From an uncultured Lachnospiraceae bacterium (GTDB lineage: Bacteria; Bacillota_A; Clostridia; Lachnospirales; Lachnospiraceae), in contig CAMWMM010000005.1 of NCBI GenBank assembly GCA_947175285.1, positions 1 to 37,016 of the forward strand: DNA of 37,016 bases, in the 5' to 3' direction. The first letter of the stretch is position 1. Each line of letters begins with the position of its first letter. A model generated the notes under the pieces. The model had not been told where the DNA came from. It saw only the letters and a list, made by a program, of their open reading frames with translations, and made no database searches. Shown piece by piece: positions 1-7,845 of this stretch. Both the position numbers and the translations under genes were made by a program.

Positions 1-2
1 GA

Positions 3-296
3 ATTTCGGTTTTTTTCACCAAATTTATAATACCTATCTGCATGCTCCCATCCCTTTGGCATGGTCAATTTCTCCGTCCGTTCCAGAACCCGGAACAAGA
101 AAGCGCAATAACCATCAAACACTGGAACTTTTGCAATCAGCATATTAAATTATAGATGAAGCAGAGCATTACAATCCTGATCCGCCCCCAACAGTTTCAG
201 TATCTGCTCATCGCTTATATTGAAAACACGCCTGTAGTGACAGATACCCTTGATAGCTGCATGGCTTGCTTCCACGTATAGTAGATTGCAGTCAGT
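3..296 (-). other. Possible decayed coding remnant at left edge
   Basis: On the minus strand one reading frame is open from 296 to 153 (48 codons, containing VEASHAAIKGICHYRR and NISDEQILKLL). It meets a TAA at 150-152 and continues in the same frame from an ATG at 141-143 off the window edge (MLIAKVPVFDGYCAF...). A TGA at 297-299 closes it upstream. The composition reads like protein, but I recognise no family. An in-frame stop inside an otherwise coherent frame suggests a degraded gene, or two short unrelated frames. It lies downstream of the operon terminator, so it is not part of the glycan operon. The rest of 297-363 shows nothing identifiable. Confidence 0.22.
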
Positions 297-363
297 TCAC
301 AATAATTTCGATTTTTAGCAGATATCCGGCATGTAAATCTATTTTTCTTTCTTTTTAATTCAT

Positions 364-392
364 AAAAAAGACCTAATTATAAAATTAGGTCT
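364..392 (-). terminator. Rho-independent terminator of the 25-kb minus-strand operon
   Basis: A perfect 10-bp inverted repeat (AGACCTAATT at 369-378 and AATTAGGTCT at 383-392) encloses a 4-nt loop. Read on the minus strand the hairpin is followed by six T residues (364-369). It lies about 140 nt past the stop codon of the last glycosyltransferase gene (531) and is oriented to end the whole minus-strand gene train. No comparable hairpin was noticed between genes of the train. Confidence 0.82.
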
Positions 393-530
393 ATGCTTAT
401 ATATAAGTATAACAATTTTCTATTATGGTATCAATTAAGCGCCGATGTCAAAATTGCCTGCAATTCGACAATTTTTGACCAAAGTGATTGCGTGGTCTTA
501 GAGCGTTTTACAAAAAAGCTTTATTTTATC

Positions 531-1697
531 TTATACATGCGTTTTATTCCACAATATCTTATCCCGCATCACGCCCATTTTTTCCAAGTCACACTTAATC
601 TTCTCCGCCGTATTCTCATTATACACAGCTATAATAATATAATCAAAGTTCAAATCTCTTATCTTCTGTATGGGCAATATCTGTGCTCCCTCTACTTCTT
701 TATATTTCTCTGGTTCTTTGTCCACCCATGCCACAATACTGCTTTCCTTATGAAATCTTATTTGTTTGTAAAAGCTTTTTCCAACCTCTCCCGCTCCGTA
801 CAGAATAATTCGTTTTCCTATCAACCTTCCATAATATGGATAATACCATTTACGGCATTCCGGATTTCCTAAGTGATAGGGAATATCTCCATCATATAGC
901 CATAAACAAATATACTGACATAATCCGGATAATAGACTTTCTCTTTCAGAATGCTTCTCAAACACAGTACGAAGACAATCATATGTCAAAGCAAGGTCCA
1001 TAAGAATACTTGATATACCACATCTGCTCAATGAGTTTTCTCTTGTACAATAATGATACATGGCTGCTTTTTTCACATAAACACTTTCAGAAGCCAACAC
1101 TGCCAGACACACCATCACTTTGTCTTCTCCTACACAAAGCTCATCCGGCACATCATCAATGATATCTTTTAACATTTGGGTCTTGTACAGATTATTCCAT
1201 AAATTTTCTGATATTAGTTCTTCATTTGAAACTGCCGACACTCCATTCACAAAAAGCCTGCTTCTAATAACCGCCATCCTATCAGCAGGATAATGCCCAT
1301 CCTCAAATGGCTGTTGATATATATGCTTATCAGGCTCAGTAATATACCCACTGAGCAACATATCTGCATTCCCTATATTCTGCATCCAGATTTCAATACA
1401 GTCCGAATCTATCCAGTCATCGCCGTCTACAAAAACCAAATACTCTCCGGTCGCTGTCCATATACCTTTTTTACGTATCCGCGTGATTCCCATATGCTCC
1501 ACCTGCAATATCTTAATACGGCTGTCTCTTTCCGCATAATCATTTGCCACTACATAGGAATCATCCGTAGAACCGTCATCTATAATAATAATTTCCAAAT
1601 TACTATATGTTTGATTTACAACACTATCAAGACATCTCGGAAGATATTCTGCAATATTATATATTGGAATTATCACACTCACTAAGTGCATTTTCAT
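531..1697 (-). CDS. GT2 family glycosyltransferase with C-terminal Rossmann-like module
   Basis: The N-terminal half is a GT-A inverting transferase: VSVIIPIYN near the start, the IIDDGSTDDS nucleotide-binding motif and a VDGDDWID metal-binding DxD region near residue 90. It should transfer a sugar from a nucleotide donor in the cytosol; acceptor and sugar are unknown. Residues about 295-385 form a separate alpha/beta module with GAGEVG at 301-306 and VDKEPEKY about 25 residues later, the same module found in ten other proteins of this operon. I chose the ATG at 1695-1697 because an AGGAGGG sits just upstream; an ATG at 1691 is also possible, and an ATG at 1715 lacks this spacing. The start overlaps the stop of the upstream radical SAM gene. 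This is the last gene before the terminator. Confidence 0.85.
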   Translation of the reverse strand: MKMHLVSVIIPIYNIAEYLPRCLDSVVNQTYSNLEIIIIDDGSTDDSYVVANDYAERDSRIKILQVEHMGITRIRKKGIWTATGEYLVFVDGDDWIDSDCIEIWMQNIGNADMLLSGYITEPDKHIYQQPFEDGHYPADRMAVIRSRLFVNGVSAVSNEELISENLWNNLYKTQMLKDIIDDVPDELCVGEDKVMVCLAVLASESVYVKKAAMYHYCTRENSLSRCGISSILMDLALTYDCLRTVFEKHSERESLLSGLCQYICLWLYDGDIPYHLGNPECRKWYYPYYGRLIGKRIILYGAGEVGKSFYKQIRFHKESSIVAWVDKEPEKYKEVEGAQILPIQKIRDLNFDYIIIAVYNENTAEKIKCDLEKMGVMRDKILWNKTHV

Positions 1698-2886
1698 TCT
1701 CCCTCCTGATGACATAATCTAAAGGTTCTTCCGCCTGCTCAAACGGTTTAATTGATGAACGTTTAAAATTTCTTCCTTCGCAATAATCGCATGCTGCTAA
1801 ATATTTTCTATCAAAAAGAAACTCCCTCAATCTTTCCTTTATATCTGCTCTGTCATCAAGTTCAAACTGATCCCGTACTGCTTCATCTTCATACATAGCC
1901 CCTAAATTCGCTGCATTTGCCGCATATGGGCAATTGTAAAGCTTCCCTTCTAATAAGGTCGGTGTATCCTTGCATTCACATGTTTCATATACATATCTTA
2001 TTTCGCTGGCAGAATAATTGTGTTTCTCTAAATTACCGCAATCCTGCCATTTGTCCATTCTGACAATCTCGTATTCTACATGATTACTTTCACACCATAC
2101 GGCCCATTTATCCAAACTTCTTGACAATTCACCATAATCGGATATTCTTATGACTATCTTCCGATGAGTCATTTTTTTCAACACATCCTCTTTCGGGAAA
2201 ATAGTCGCATTTGCAAGTACCACTATCGCCTTAATCTTGGGATTATCTATGTACCAATCAAGCAGTAAATGAAAATCCGGATTCATAAATGTTTCCCCGC
2301 CTAAAATAATCAATTCATAAATTCCATCCACAATATTCAGAACTTTATCAAGTGAATTCTTAATCTGATACACATCAAAATTCTTGGGAGCATGGTAATA
2401 CTGCATTAAATTCGAGCATTTTCTGCATCTAAGAGAACACCTCTCTGTCACGACTACATCAAGATTGAGCAAAAAAAGCTTATCTGCATTTGCAAAACTC
2501 TCCTGTTTATAAAAATAAAACCGTCTGTATTTATAAGCATCTCCCCATATTTCATTTCTGTCTAACGCCTCGTCCAACAAATTTTCTACACTATATATAC
2601 GGTTTATCTTTGCTTTTTCAAGTTTTAAGATAACTTCTTCCGAAGATGCTCCCACTGCGAGCAGGATAGTCGGCTGAACTTCCTTATATAACTTTGCCAG
2701 CATATCTATTCCGATAACCGGCACTCCATGAAAAAATCCCTGTCCTTCCTGATTTACATAATAGGTCGGAACTATATTTTTATGTTTTAATCCATAATGC
2801 ACCATTTCCCCAAAAGCAGCCGTTCCATATACAATAATCATTTCATCTTCGGTATAAGTAGTCCAATCATATTCAAGCAGTTCCAT
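1657..2886 (-). CDS. Radical SAM protein with N-terminal Rossmann-like domain and twitch/SPASM-like C-terminus
   Basis: The 409-aa protein has a degenerate Rossmann-like domain (GTAAFG near residue 21), then a radical SAM core with the [4Fe-4S] motif CSLRCRKC (C150, C154, C157) and a GGET segment at 196-199. The C-terminus carries CEC, GKLYNC and CDYC (C303, C305, C319, C366, C369), resembling a twitch or SPASM auxiliary cluster site. It should generate a 5'-deoxyadenosyl radical; the substrate is unknown, and a sugar, nucleotide-sugar or glycan is inferred from context. I chose the ATG at 2884-2886, preceded by GGGGAGG with good spacing, which overlaps the end of the formamidase-like gene by 14 nt and implies translational coupling. 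It is the most divergent of five paralogues here and lacks the MKWKNKGHEYD-type N-terminus. Confidence 0.86.
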   Translation of the reverse strand: MELLEYDWTTYTEDEMIIVYGTAAFGEMVHYGLKHKNIVPTYYVNQEGQGFFHGVPVIGIDMLAKLYKEVQPTILLAVGASSEEVILKLEKAKINRIYSVENLLDEALDRNEIWGDAYKYRRFYFYKQESFANADKLFLLNLDVVVTERCSLRCRKCSNLMQYYHAPKNFDVYQIKNSLDKVLNIVDGIYELIILGGETFMNPDFHLLLDWYIDNPKIKAIVVLANATIFPKEDVLKKMTHRKIVIRISDYGELSRSLDKWAVWCESNHVEYEIVRMDKWQDCGNLEKHNYSASEIRYVYETCECKDTPTLLEGKLYNCPYAANAANLGAMYEDEAVRDQFELDDRADIKERLREFLFDRKYLAACDYCEGRNFKRSSIKPFEQAEEPLDYVIRRENENALSECDNSNI

Positions 2887-3487
2887 CTTCTTCCTCCCCT
2901 TTTTCACAAGTCAATAAGACCGCCCGGACAGGCGAACCGTCCAATCCTTCCATTTTCAGCGGCAATGCCAGAAGAAAATATTCTCCGACAGGAACATGAT
3001 CTAAGCGTAATCCTTCCACAACAGCCACCTCATTAGCCAGCAAAATCCGATGAACATTTACATTATCATCTGCGCAGCCAACTGTACTACATTCTACACC
3101 TACACAAACAATCCCTGCATTTGTCAACGCTAAAGCTTCTTCTTCACTAAGTTTTTTCTGATTTTTAAGTAATAATCGTTTCACACACTGCTGTTCCCAC
3201 TGCTTCAAATCATCTTCACATATTTTCTCCGTATCTACAACCAAGCATTTTCCAGCACATTTTTCTAATTCTATTTGCCCCGCATCTTTTCCACCGGCAA
3301 TGAAATGACATGGTGCATCCATATGAGTTCCTGCATGGCTCCCCATTGTCAGCTTTGTTAACTGACATATGTCCGGGTTCTCTTTCTCAAGTGATAACAC
3401 CATTTCTTTTCCCGGAACCGGGTCTCCGGGATACACTTCTGCTGAAAATAGTTCCTGTGATATATCATACATCTTAAAATTTTCCAT
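2873..3487 (-). CDS. Cyclase-family (kynurenine formamidase-like) metal hydrolase
   Basis: The 204-aa product carries the family signature HAGTHMDAPCHF (H51, H55, D57, H61), the metal-binding site of the cyclase/KynB fold, and a later CVGVECSTVG stretch typical of the fold. Characterised relatives hydrolyse N-formylkynurenine or act on other amides and lactones. No tryptophan-catabolism gene is present, so hydrolysis of an N-formyl, N-acyl or lactone group on a sugar is an inference from its place between a methyltransferase and a radical SAM gene. The ATG at 3485-3487 is preceded by AGAAGG and lies 1 nt after the upstream stop. Length is usual for the family. Confidence 0.82.
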   Translation of the reverse strand: MENFKMYDISQELFSAEVYPGDPVPGKEMVLSLEKENPDICQLTKLTMGSHAGTHMDAPCHFIAGGKDAGQIELEKCAGKCLVVDTEKICEDDLKQWEQQCVKRLLLKNQKKLSEEEALALTNAGIVCVGVECSTVGCADDNVNVHRILLANEVAVVEGLRLDHVPVGEYFLLALPLKMEGLDGSPVRAVLLTCEKGEEEDGTA

Positions 3488-3488
3488 T

Positions 3489-4637
3489 TTATACCTTCTT
3501 TCGCATCCAAAAGCTGCCTCCATGAATAGACATGCCAGCAGGCCATTTTTTCATAAATACTTCTTTATACTTTTTTTCCATCATATTTTGAAAAAAGACT
3601 ATTTCCCAATCAGAGTTATTTTGCAAAAATGCTCTTAAAAGATATAATTCATTCCAAACCATTCCCTCCTCTTCAATCCAATTCCACGGATATTCAAATG
3701 GGAAAAAAATATCATGCAGATGAACATATACCCCCTTTTTCAGCCGAGGAAAAATTTCAAAGAAAAGATAATTGACGTCAGAACCCATTTTAGATACATG
3801 CGTGGAGTCAATAAATAATATATCTCCTTCTTCCAATTTTTGAAAATAATCTAATTCAACTTCTTCTAATCCTTGTACCCTTAAATTAATATTATCATTC
3901 TCCTTTAAAATAGAATGCAGCAATTGTGGGTAAGGTTCTATGAATGACAAAGAAATTGTATTGTTCATAAGGAACTCATTTGTATCCAAAGACACTGCCG
4001 AACTCCACCCGGAACCTACTTCAATCATCTTTCTAGGTTTTATAATCCGGAGCATACAGCATAAACCAATCATATCTGCATTTGTCAGTGATGGATTCCC
4101 GTAATGTGCCCTGTATGCTTCGTTTCCGTTTGTCCCCCCCCACTCAGGTACATTTTTGTATAAATCAGCCATCTTTTCTAATACTTTCAATTGTTCCATT
4201 TCTCTGAAGTCAATTCCATAAACCGGCTTATCGGAGTCATAATAGTAATCCTTTTTAACCTGTAATTTTTCAACATCCGGATATAAACTATAAAAATGTC
4301 CTAATGGAAATAATTTTTTATATCCGGCACTTTCCGGCAGATATCTAATCTGATTCGCTTCTTTTTCTCCGATTACAAAACTATACTTTTCCCGCAATTG
4401 TTTTTCTAATGCTCCGCTATTTACGGGTGATACAATTACAACAAAGTCCTTTTCCTGTTCCTGAAAGGTATCTACACAATATACCTTAACTCCTTCTACC
4501 TCCGTCCCCCACATCTCTGCGCAATTATCCAAAAAACCCGCCACTTCTATATCGCAATTCTTAAAATAACGAAGTAACATTCTTCCTCTTGTTCCGGCGC
4601 CCATAATCAGAATTTTTCTTTTTTTTATATTTTCCAT
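3489..4637 (-). CDS. Class I SAM methyltransferase with N-terminal Rossmann-like module
   Basis: Residues about 8-90 are the shared module (GAGTRG at 13-18, then LDN...EMWG). The second half is a class I methyltransferase: IEVGSGWSS around 205-214 is motif I, FIEPYP binds the SAM ribose, and GDILFIDSTHVS followed by VYVHLHDIFFPFEYP resembles Methyltransf_24-type enzymes. A role in O- or N-methylation of a sugar is inferred. A pure G8 tract (4134-4141) encodes the GG at residues 167-168 and could switch the gene off by slippage before the methyltransferase core. The ATG at 4635-4637 is preceded by GGAG and lies 4 nt after the epimerase stop; a longer form from 4664 has no ribosome site. Confidence 0.82.
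   Translation of the reverse strand: MENIKKRKILIMGAGTRGRMLLRYFKNCDIEVAGFLDNCAEMWGTEVEGVKVYCVDTFQEQEKDFVVIVSPVNSGALEKQLREKYSFVIGEKEANQIRYLPESAGYKKLFPLGHFYSLYPDVEKLQVKKDYYYDSDKPVYGIDFREMEQLKVLEKMADLYKNVPEWGGTNGNEAYRAHYGNPSLTNADMIGLCCMLRIIKPRKMIEVGSGWSSAVSLDTNEFLMNNTISLSFIEPYPQLLHSILKENDNINLRVQGLEEVELDYFQKLEEGDILFIDSTHVSKMGSDVNYLFFEIFPRLKKGVYVHLHDIFFPFEYPWNWIEEEGMVWNELYLLRAFLQNNSDWEIVFFQNMMEKKYKEVFMKKWPAGMSIHGGSFWMRKKV
4134..4141. repeat. G8 homopolymer tract inside methyltransferase gene
   Basis: Eight consecutive C on the plus strand (eight G in the coding strand) span the TGG GGG GGG A codons of the methyltransferase gene. A run of this length is conspicuous in AT-rich DNA and could mediate slipped-strand phase variation. 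Whether it varies is inference. Confidence 0.75.
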
Positions 4638-4641
4638 TTTA

Positions 4642-5757
4642 TTATTTTCTCCACACCTTATCATCTATAATTCTCGTATAGCTTTGTATAATTTTTATAA
4701 CTTTTGTTGATACATTACAATCCGCATAATCAGGAACCTCCACTTCACAATCTTTCATACCAACAGCCATCTCTACAGATTGCAATAGAGATTCTTCTTC
4801 TATACCTCCAATCACAAAACACCCTTTATCTAACGCTTCCGGGCGTTCTGTGGATGTTCTGATACACACTCCGGGAAAACGGCTTATTGCTGCTTCTTCC
4901 GGCATCGTACCGCTATCCGATACAACACAGAAAGCATTTCTCATTAATTTACTATAATCAGTAAAGTTAAACGGCGGCATCTTTTTTACCAACGGATGAA
5001 ATTCAAAATGATTTCCTGCAATAATATTAGCGCTTCTAGGATGCATGGAATAAATAACAGGCATCTTATATGTTTTTGCCATACTGTTAACCGCGTTCAT
5101 CAAGCCCATAAAATGCTTTTCATTATCCATATTTTCTTCCCGATGTGCCGATAAAACGATGTACTTTTCTTTCTCTAATCCGAGTTTTTCTAGAATCCCG
5201 CTGTTTTCAATCTCCTGTTCATGCGCACAAATAATTTCTTTCATCGGAGAACCTGTTACATAGATATGTTCTTTTCTGATACCTTCAGCAATCAGATAAC
5301 GCCTTGCATGTTCCGTATAGGGAAGATTCACATCCGATATATGGTCTACAATTCTCCTATTTGTTTCTTCCGGGAGATTTTCATCAAAACATCTGTTTCC
5401 TGCCTCCATATGGAAAATAGGAATTTTCAAACGTTTTGCTGAAATAGCAGATAATGCTGAATTTGTATCGCCTAAAATGAGCAGCGCATCCGGCTGCTCC
5501 TTCAGCATTATCTCATAGGATTTTGCAATAATATTTCCTAAAGTTTCCCCCAAATTTTCTCCCACTACACCAAGATAAAAATCCGGCTTTCTTATTCCTA
5601 AATCCTCATAAAATATTTCATTCAACCGGTCGTCGTAGTTTTGACCGGTATGAACAAAAACATGCTCAAAATATTTATCAGCCTTTTTTATGATTTCCGA
5701 TAAACGAATCAACTCCGGTCGTGTCCCAACAATCGTCATAACCTTTAATTTTTTCAT
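4642..5757 (-). CDS. UDP-N-acetylhexosamine 2-epimerase (WecB/CapG/WbvD-like), copy 1
   Basis: A non-hydrolysing UDP-GlcNAc 2-epimerase fold of usual length (371 aa). It shows MTIVGTRPELIRLSEII at the N-terminus, TGQNYD, LGDTNSALSA, FHMEAGNR, NLPEETNR, SAHREEN and SDSGTMPEEA. The aspartate, glutamate and histidine of these motifs correspond to the catalytic and binding residues known in WecB. It lies directly after the RmlD-like reductase gene and downstream of the CapE-like dehydratase gene, so it probably epimerises C2 of a UDP-6-deoxy-L-HexNAc rather than UDP-GlcNAc itself. The ATG at 5755-5757 follows AAAGGAAAGGAAG. A paralogue lies at 31035-32153, beside a paralogous reductase. Confidence 0.9.
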   Translation of the reverse strand: MKKLKVMTIVGTRPELIRLSEIIKKADKYFEHVFVHTGQNYDDRLNEIFYEDLGIRKPDFYLGVVGENLGETLGNIIAKSYEIMLKEQPDALLILGDTNSALSAISAKRLKIPIFHMEAGNRCFDENLPEETNRRIVDHISDVNLPYTEHARRYLIAEGIRKEHIYVTGSPMKEIICAHEQEIENSGILEKLGLEKEKYIVLSAHREENMDNEKHFMGLMNAVNSMAKTYKMPVIYSMHPRSANIIAGNHFEFHPLVKKMPPFNFTDYSKLMRNAFCVVSDSGTMPEEAAISRFPGVCIRTSTERPEALDKGCFVIGGIEEESLLQSVEMAVGMKDCEVEVPDYADCNVSTKVIKIIQSYTRIIDDKVWRK

Positions 5758-5771
5758 TGTCTTCCTTTCCT

Positions 5772-6632
5772 TTAAAAATAATAACAATATAATTCTCTAT
5801 GGTTTGCCATCCAATCCGCCATTTCACAAATCATAGTTTCATAGGACGGTACTTCATGATTCAATTCCTGTCTGGTATCAAGCAGAGATTTGTTATTGGA
5901 AAAAGAACCGTTTTCATGAATCTCCGTCTTATTCTCATTTAAATACCGGTTAAACAAACATAACAAATCATGTTTTGAAATTTCCTTATTATTTACCAGA
6001 TGATATAATCCTGTCAATCCTTGCTGCAATGCCGCATCAATTGCTTTTGCAAGTTCCAGCGTAGTCACACCCGACCAGATAACTTCCGTAAACCCGTTTA
6101 CATATCCGCTCTGACTCATAAACCAATGGAACAATCCAATTCCATTTTCTTTAAGTTCCGGTCCTACAATAGATGTCCGAAAAGTAAGGTTTTTATCATC
6201 TATCAGTTCACCTAATGCCTTTGTCTTTCCATAATAAGAATCTGCATCCGGTTTACTGTCTTCCTTATAGTGACCTTCATTCCCGGTAAAAACGCAGTCT
6301 GAACTGATATGTACCACTTTTGTATCCATATCCTTTACACAATCGACCAAAAAATGAGGAAATACACTATTCAGGTAAATTCCGTCCGACAGCTTTGCAT
6401 CAACTGCTTTATTCAATATTCCGATACAGTTAATCACCACATCATAATTTCCTTCCTGAAGCACTTTTCTGACAAGTTTCTGATCCAGTGCATCCCCTTC
6501 CGCATATGAAATATCATGTCCAAGATTTTTTTGTTGTTTGGCAAATCCCGTTACCTGATATCCATGCTCAGACAGATACAATGCCACCATATGCCCCGCC
6601 ATGCCGTTTACTCCAAATACAATTACCTTCAT
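5772..6632 (-). CDS. RmlD-like NAD(P)-dependent UDP-4-keto-6-deoxy-HexNAc reductase, copy 1
   Basis: A 286-aa extended SDR of the RmlD type: GVNGMAGH cofactor motif at residues 7-14, HISSDCVF near 110, and the catalytic pair YGKTK (Y134, K138). It should reduce the 4-keto intermediate made by the CapE-like enzyme. CapF, FnlB and WbjC of the L-FucNAc pathway carry an extra C-terminal cupin 3-epimerase domain of about 100 residues, which is absent here. That matches the WbvR type from UDP-L-RhaNAc/L-QuiNAc synthesis. Its neighbours on both sides fit this pathway. SD and spacing to the downstream epimerase (14 nt) are normal. A paralogue sits at 32177-33034. Confidence 0.87.
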   Translation of the reverse strand: MKVIVFGVNGMAGHMVALYLSEHGYQVTGFAKQQKNLGHDISYAEGDALDQKLVRKVLQEGNYDVVINCIGILNKAVDAKLSDGIYLNSVFPHFLVDCVKDMDTKVVHISSDCVFTGNEGHYKEDSKPDADSYYGKTKALGELIDDKNLTFRTSIVGPELKENGIGLFHWFMSQSGYVNGFTEVIWSGVTTLELAKAIDAALQQGLTGLYHLVNNKEISKHDLLCLFNRYLNENKTEIHENGSFSNNKSLLDTRQELNHEVPSYETMICEMADWMANHRELYCYYF

Positions 6633-6657
6633 TATGCAAAAGCACGCTCCTTTCTAT

Positions 6658-7830
6658 TTACTCATTTATTTGCTCTGCTACCGCAATACTACATGTTTTA
6701 TCAGATTGACCATTGCAAAGCCTGCAAACGGTTGGATAACCCTGCTCACTGTACCCCTCATACCATTCCACCATTTCATAACAGGATAATTTGGACGGAT
6801 TTCTTAAATCAATATAATTCGTTCCATCTTCTTCAATTGCTCGTATTTTTTGCGCCATTCTGCCTGGGTAGCAATAATATAATTTCCCATGGTGAATTGT
6901 CCAGCATCCCGGCCTGCATCTATCAAAAAACTCTATCATTTCTTCTTCATTTTTATCAGAAACTTTGTTCCTCCTGAGACCATAATCAAACCATTTTTCC
7001 GCTTTCATTATACTATAATCTATTTCTTTTTCTTTCAAATCCTTGGCAAACTCTGCCTGTTTCTGCTTAACTCTTTCAGAGACATTGGAATAATCTGATA
7101 TATGAACTTTGACCTCCAACTCTTTAAATAGTTTGCTCAATTTATCGTTCAAAAAAATCGTTCCATTGGTATAAATAACAATTTCACCATATTTGTCTTT
7201 ATAATTGCGATGCAGATATTCAATCAATGAGTCTAAATACGGATATAATAATGGCTCACCACCTATTAACTGTAAGTATGCAATCATATCTACCGAATCA
7301 AACAATATATCTACATCATTAATCATATCTTCCGGTAATTCATGTTTCGGACTTTGAATATATGGCATACACATCAGACAATCTTTACATCTTAAAGTAC
7401 ATAATTCGGTTATATTCATTGTCACCGCATAAAAATAAGTTTTATTTAATGCGTATGCATAAAGTTTCGGCATTTCGTATGATAAGAATTCACTATCAGC
7501 AATAAAAACATTCTTCCCCGGAATCCAGCCTCGTTTTTTGCAATCCTCTTCTATCTTTTTTCCAACATCTCCTCCAAGCGAGATAATAATACAACTTTTC
7601 CGGTTATCTAATTTATCTAAAATATCTCCTGTGTACAGAATCGGCGTTCCCAAGTGCCCCCCCCTCTTGGAAATTTTCTGATCACTATCAAGGAATGCCT
7701 TAATATGCATATTATTAAAATATTTTAAAATACGTTTGCCGGTCTTTCCTGCTCCCCATATGTATATATCCTTCTCTTTTATGCTATACCAAGCGTCATC
7801 ATATTCATGACCTCTATTTTTCCATTTCAT
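6658..7830 (-). CDS. Radical SAM protein with N-terminal Rossmann-like domain and twitch/SPASM-like C-terminus
   Basis: The 390-aa protein begins MKWKNRGHEYDD, a signature shared with two other radical SAM proteins of the operon. Next come a Rossmann-like module (GAGKTG 26-31, FLDSDQK 46-52) and a radical SAM core with CTLRCKDC (C144, C148, C151) and GGEP at 190-193. C305, C309, GKLYYC (C320) and CRLC (C369, C372) could hold an auxiliary Fe-S cluster as in twitch-type enzymes such as BtrN. The substrate is unknown; it sits between the dehydratase and reductase genes of the deoxy-HexNAc pathway. A G8 tract (7657-7664) encodes G57-G58, before the Fe-S core. The ATG follows GAGGAG about 10 nt upstream. 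Confidence 0.87.
   Translation of the reverse strand: MKWKNRGHEYDDAWYSIKEKDIYIWGAGKTGKRILKYFNNMHIKAFLDSDQKISKRGGHLGTPILYTGDILDKLDNRKSCIIISLGGDVGKKIEEDCKKRGWIPGKNVFIADSEFLSYEMPKLYAYALNKTYFYAVTMNITELCTLRCKDCLMCMPYIQSPKHELPEDMINDVDILFDSVDMIAYLQLIGGEPLLYPYLDSLIEYLHRNYKDKYGEIVIYTNGTIFLNDKLSKLFKELEVKVHISDYSNVSERVKQKQAEFAKDLKEKEIDYSIMKAEKWFDYGLRRNKVSDKNEEEMIEFFDRCRPGCWTIHHGKLYYCYPGRMAQKIRAIEEDGTNYIDLRNPSKLSCYEMVEWYEGYSEQGYPTVCRLCNGQSDKTCSIAVAEQINE
7657..7664. repeat. G8 homopolymer tract inside radical SAM gene
   Basis: Eight consecutive C on the plus strand, G8 in the coding strand, within AAG AGG GGG GGG CAC. It lies in the Rossmann-like module about 57 codons from the start. Gain or loss of one G would frameshift the protein before its radical SAM core. 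Confidence 0.75.
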
Positions 7831-7845
7831 ACGCTGTTATCTCCT

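Noticed and set aside
1..363. Left edge as an insertion-sequence end
   Set aside because: No terminal inverted repeat or recognisable transposase motif; only an unidentifiable broken frame is seen.
393..872. Plus-strand open frame of 159 codons opposite the GT2 gene
   Set aside because: Rich in Phe/Tyr/Ile and without a ribosome site or domain; it is the antisense shadow of the glycosyltransferase gene and begins at the terminator hairpin.
5772..6632. Assignment of the reductase as CapF/FnlB of L-FucNAc synthesis or as RmlD of dTDP-rhamnose synthesis
   Set aside because: The cupin domain of CapF is absent, no RmlA, RmlB or RmlC gene is nearby, and the partners use UDP-HexNAc, so a WbvR-like role fits better.
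6516..6977. Plus-strand open frame of 153 codons
   Set aside because: It is antisense to the ends of the reductase and radical SAM genes, has no recognisable motif, and its composition is typical of reverse-strand frames in AT-rich coding DNA.
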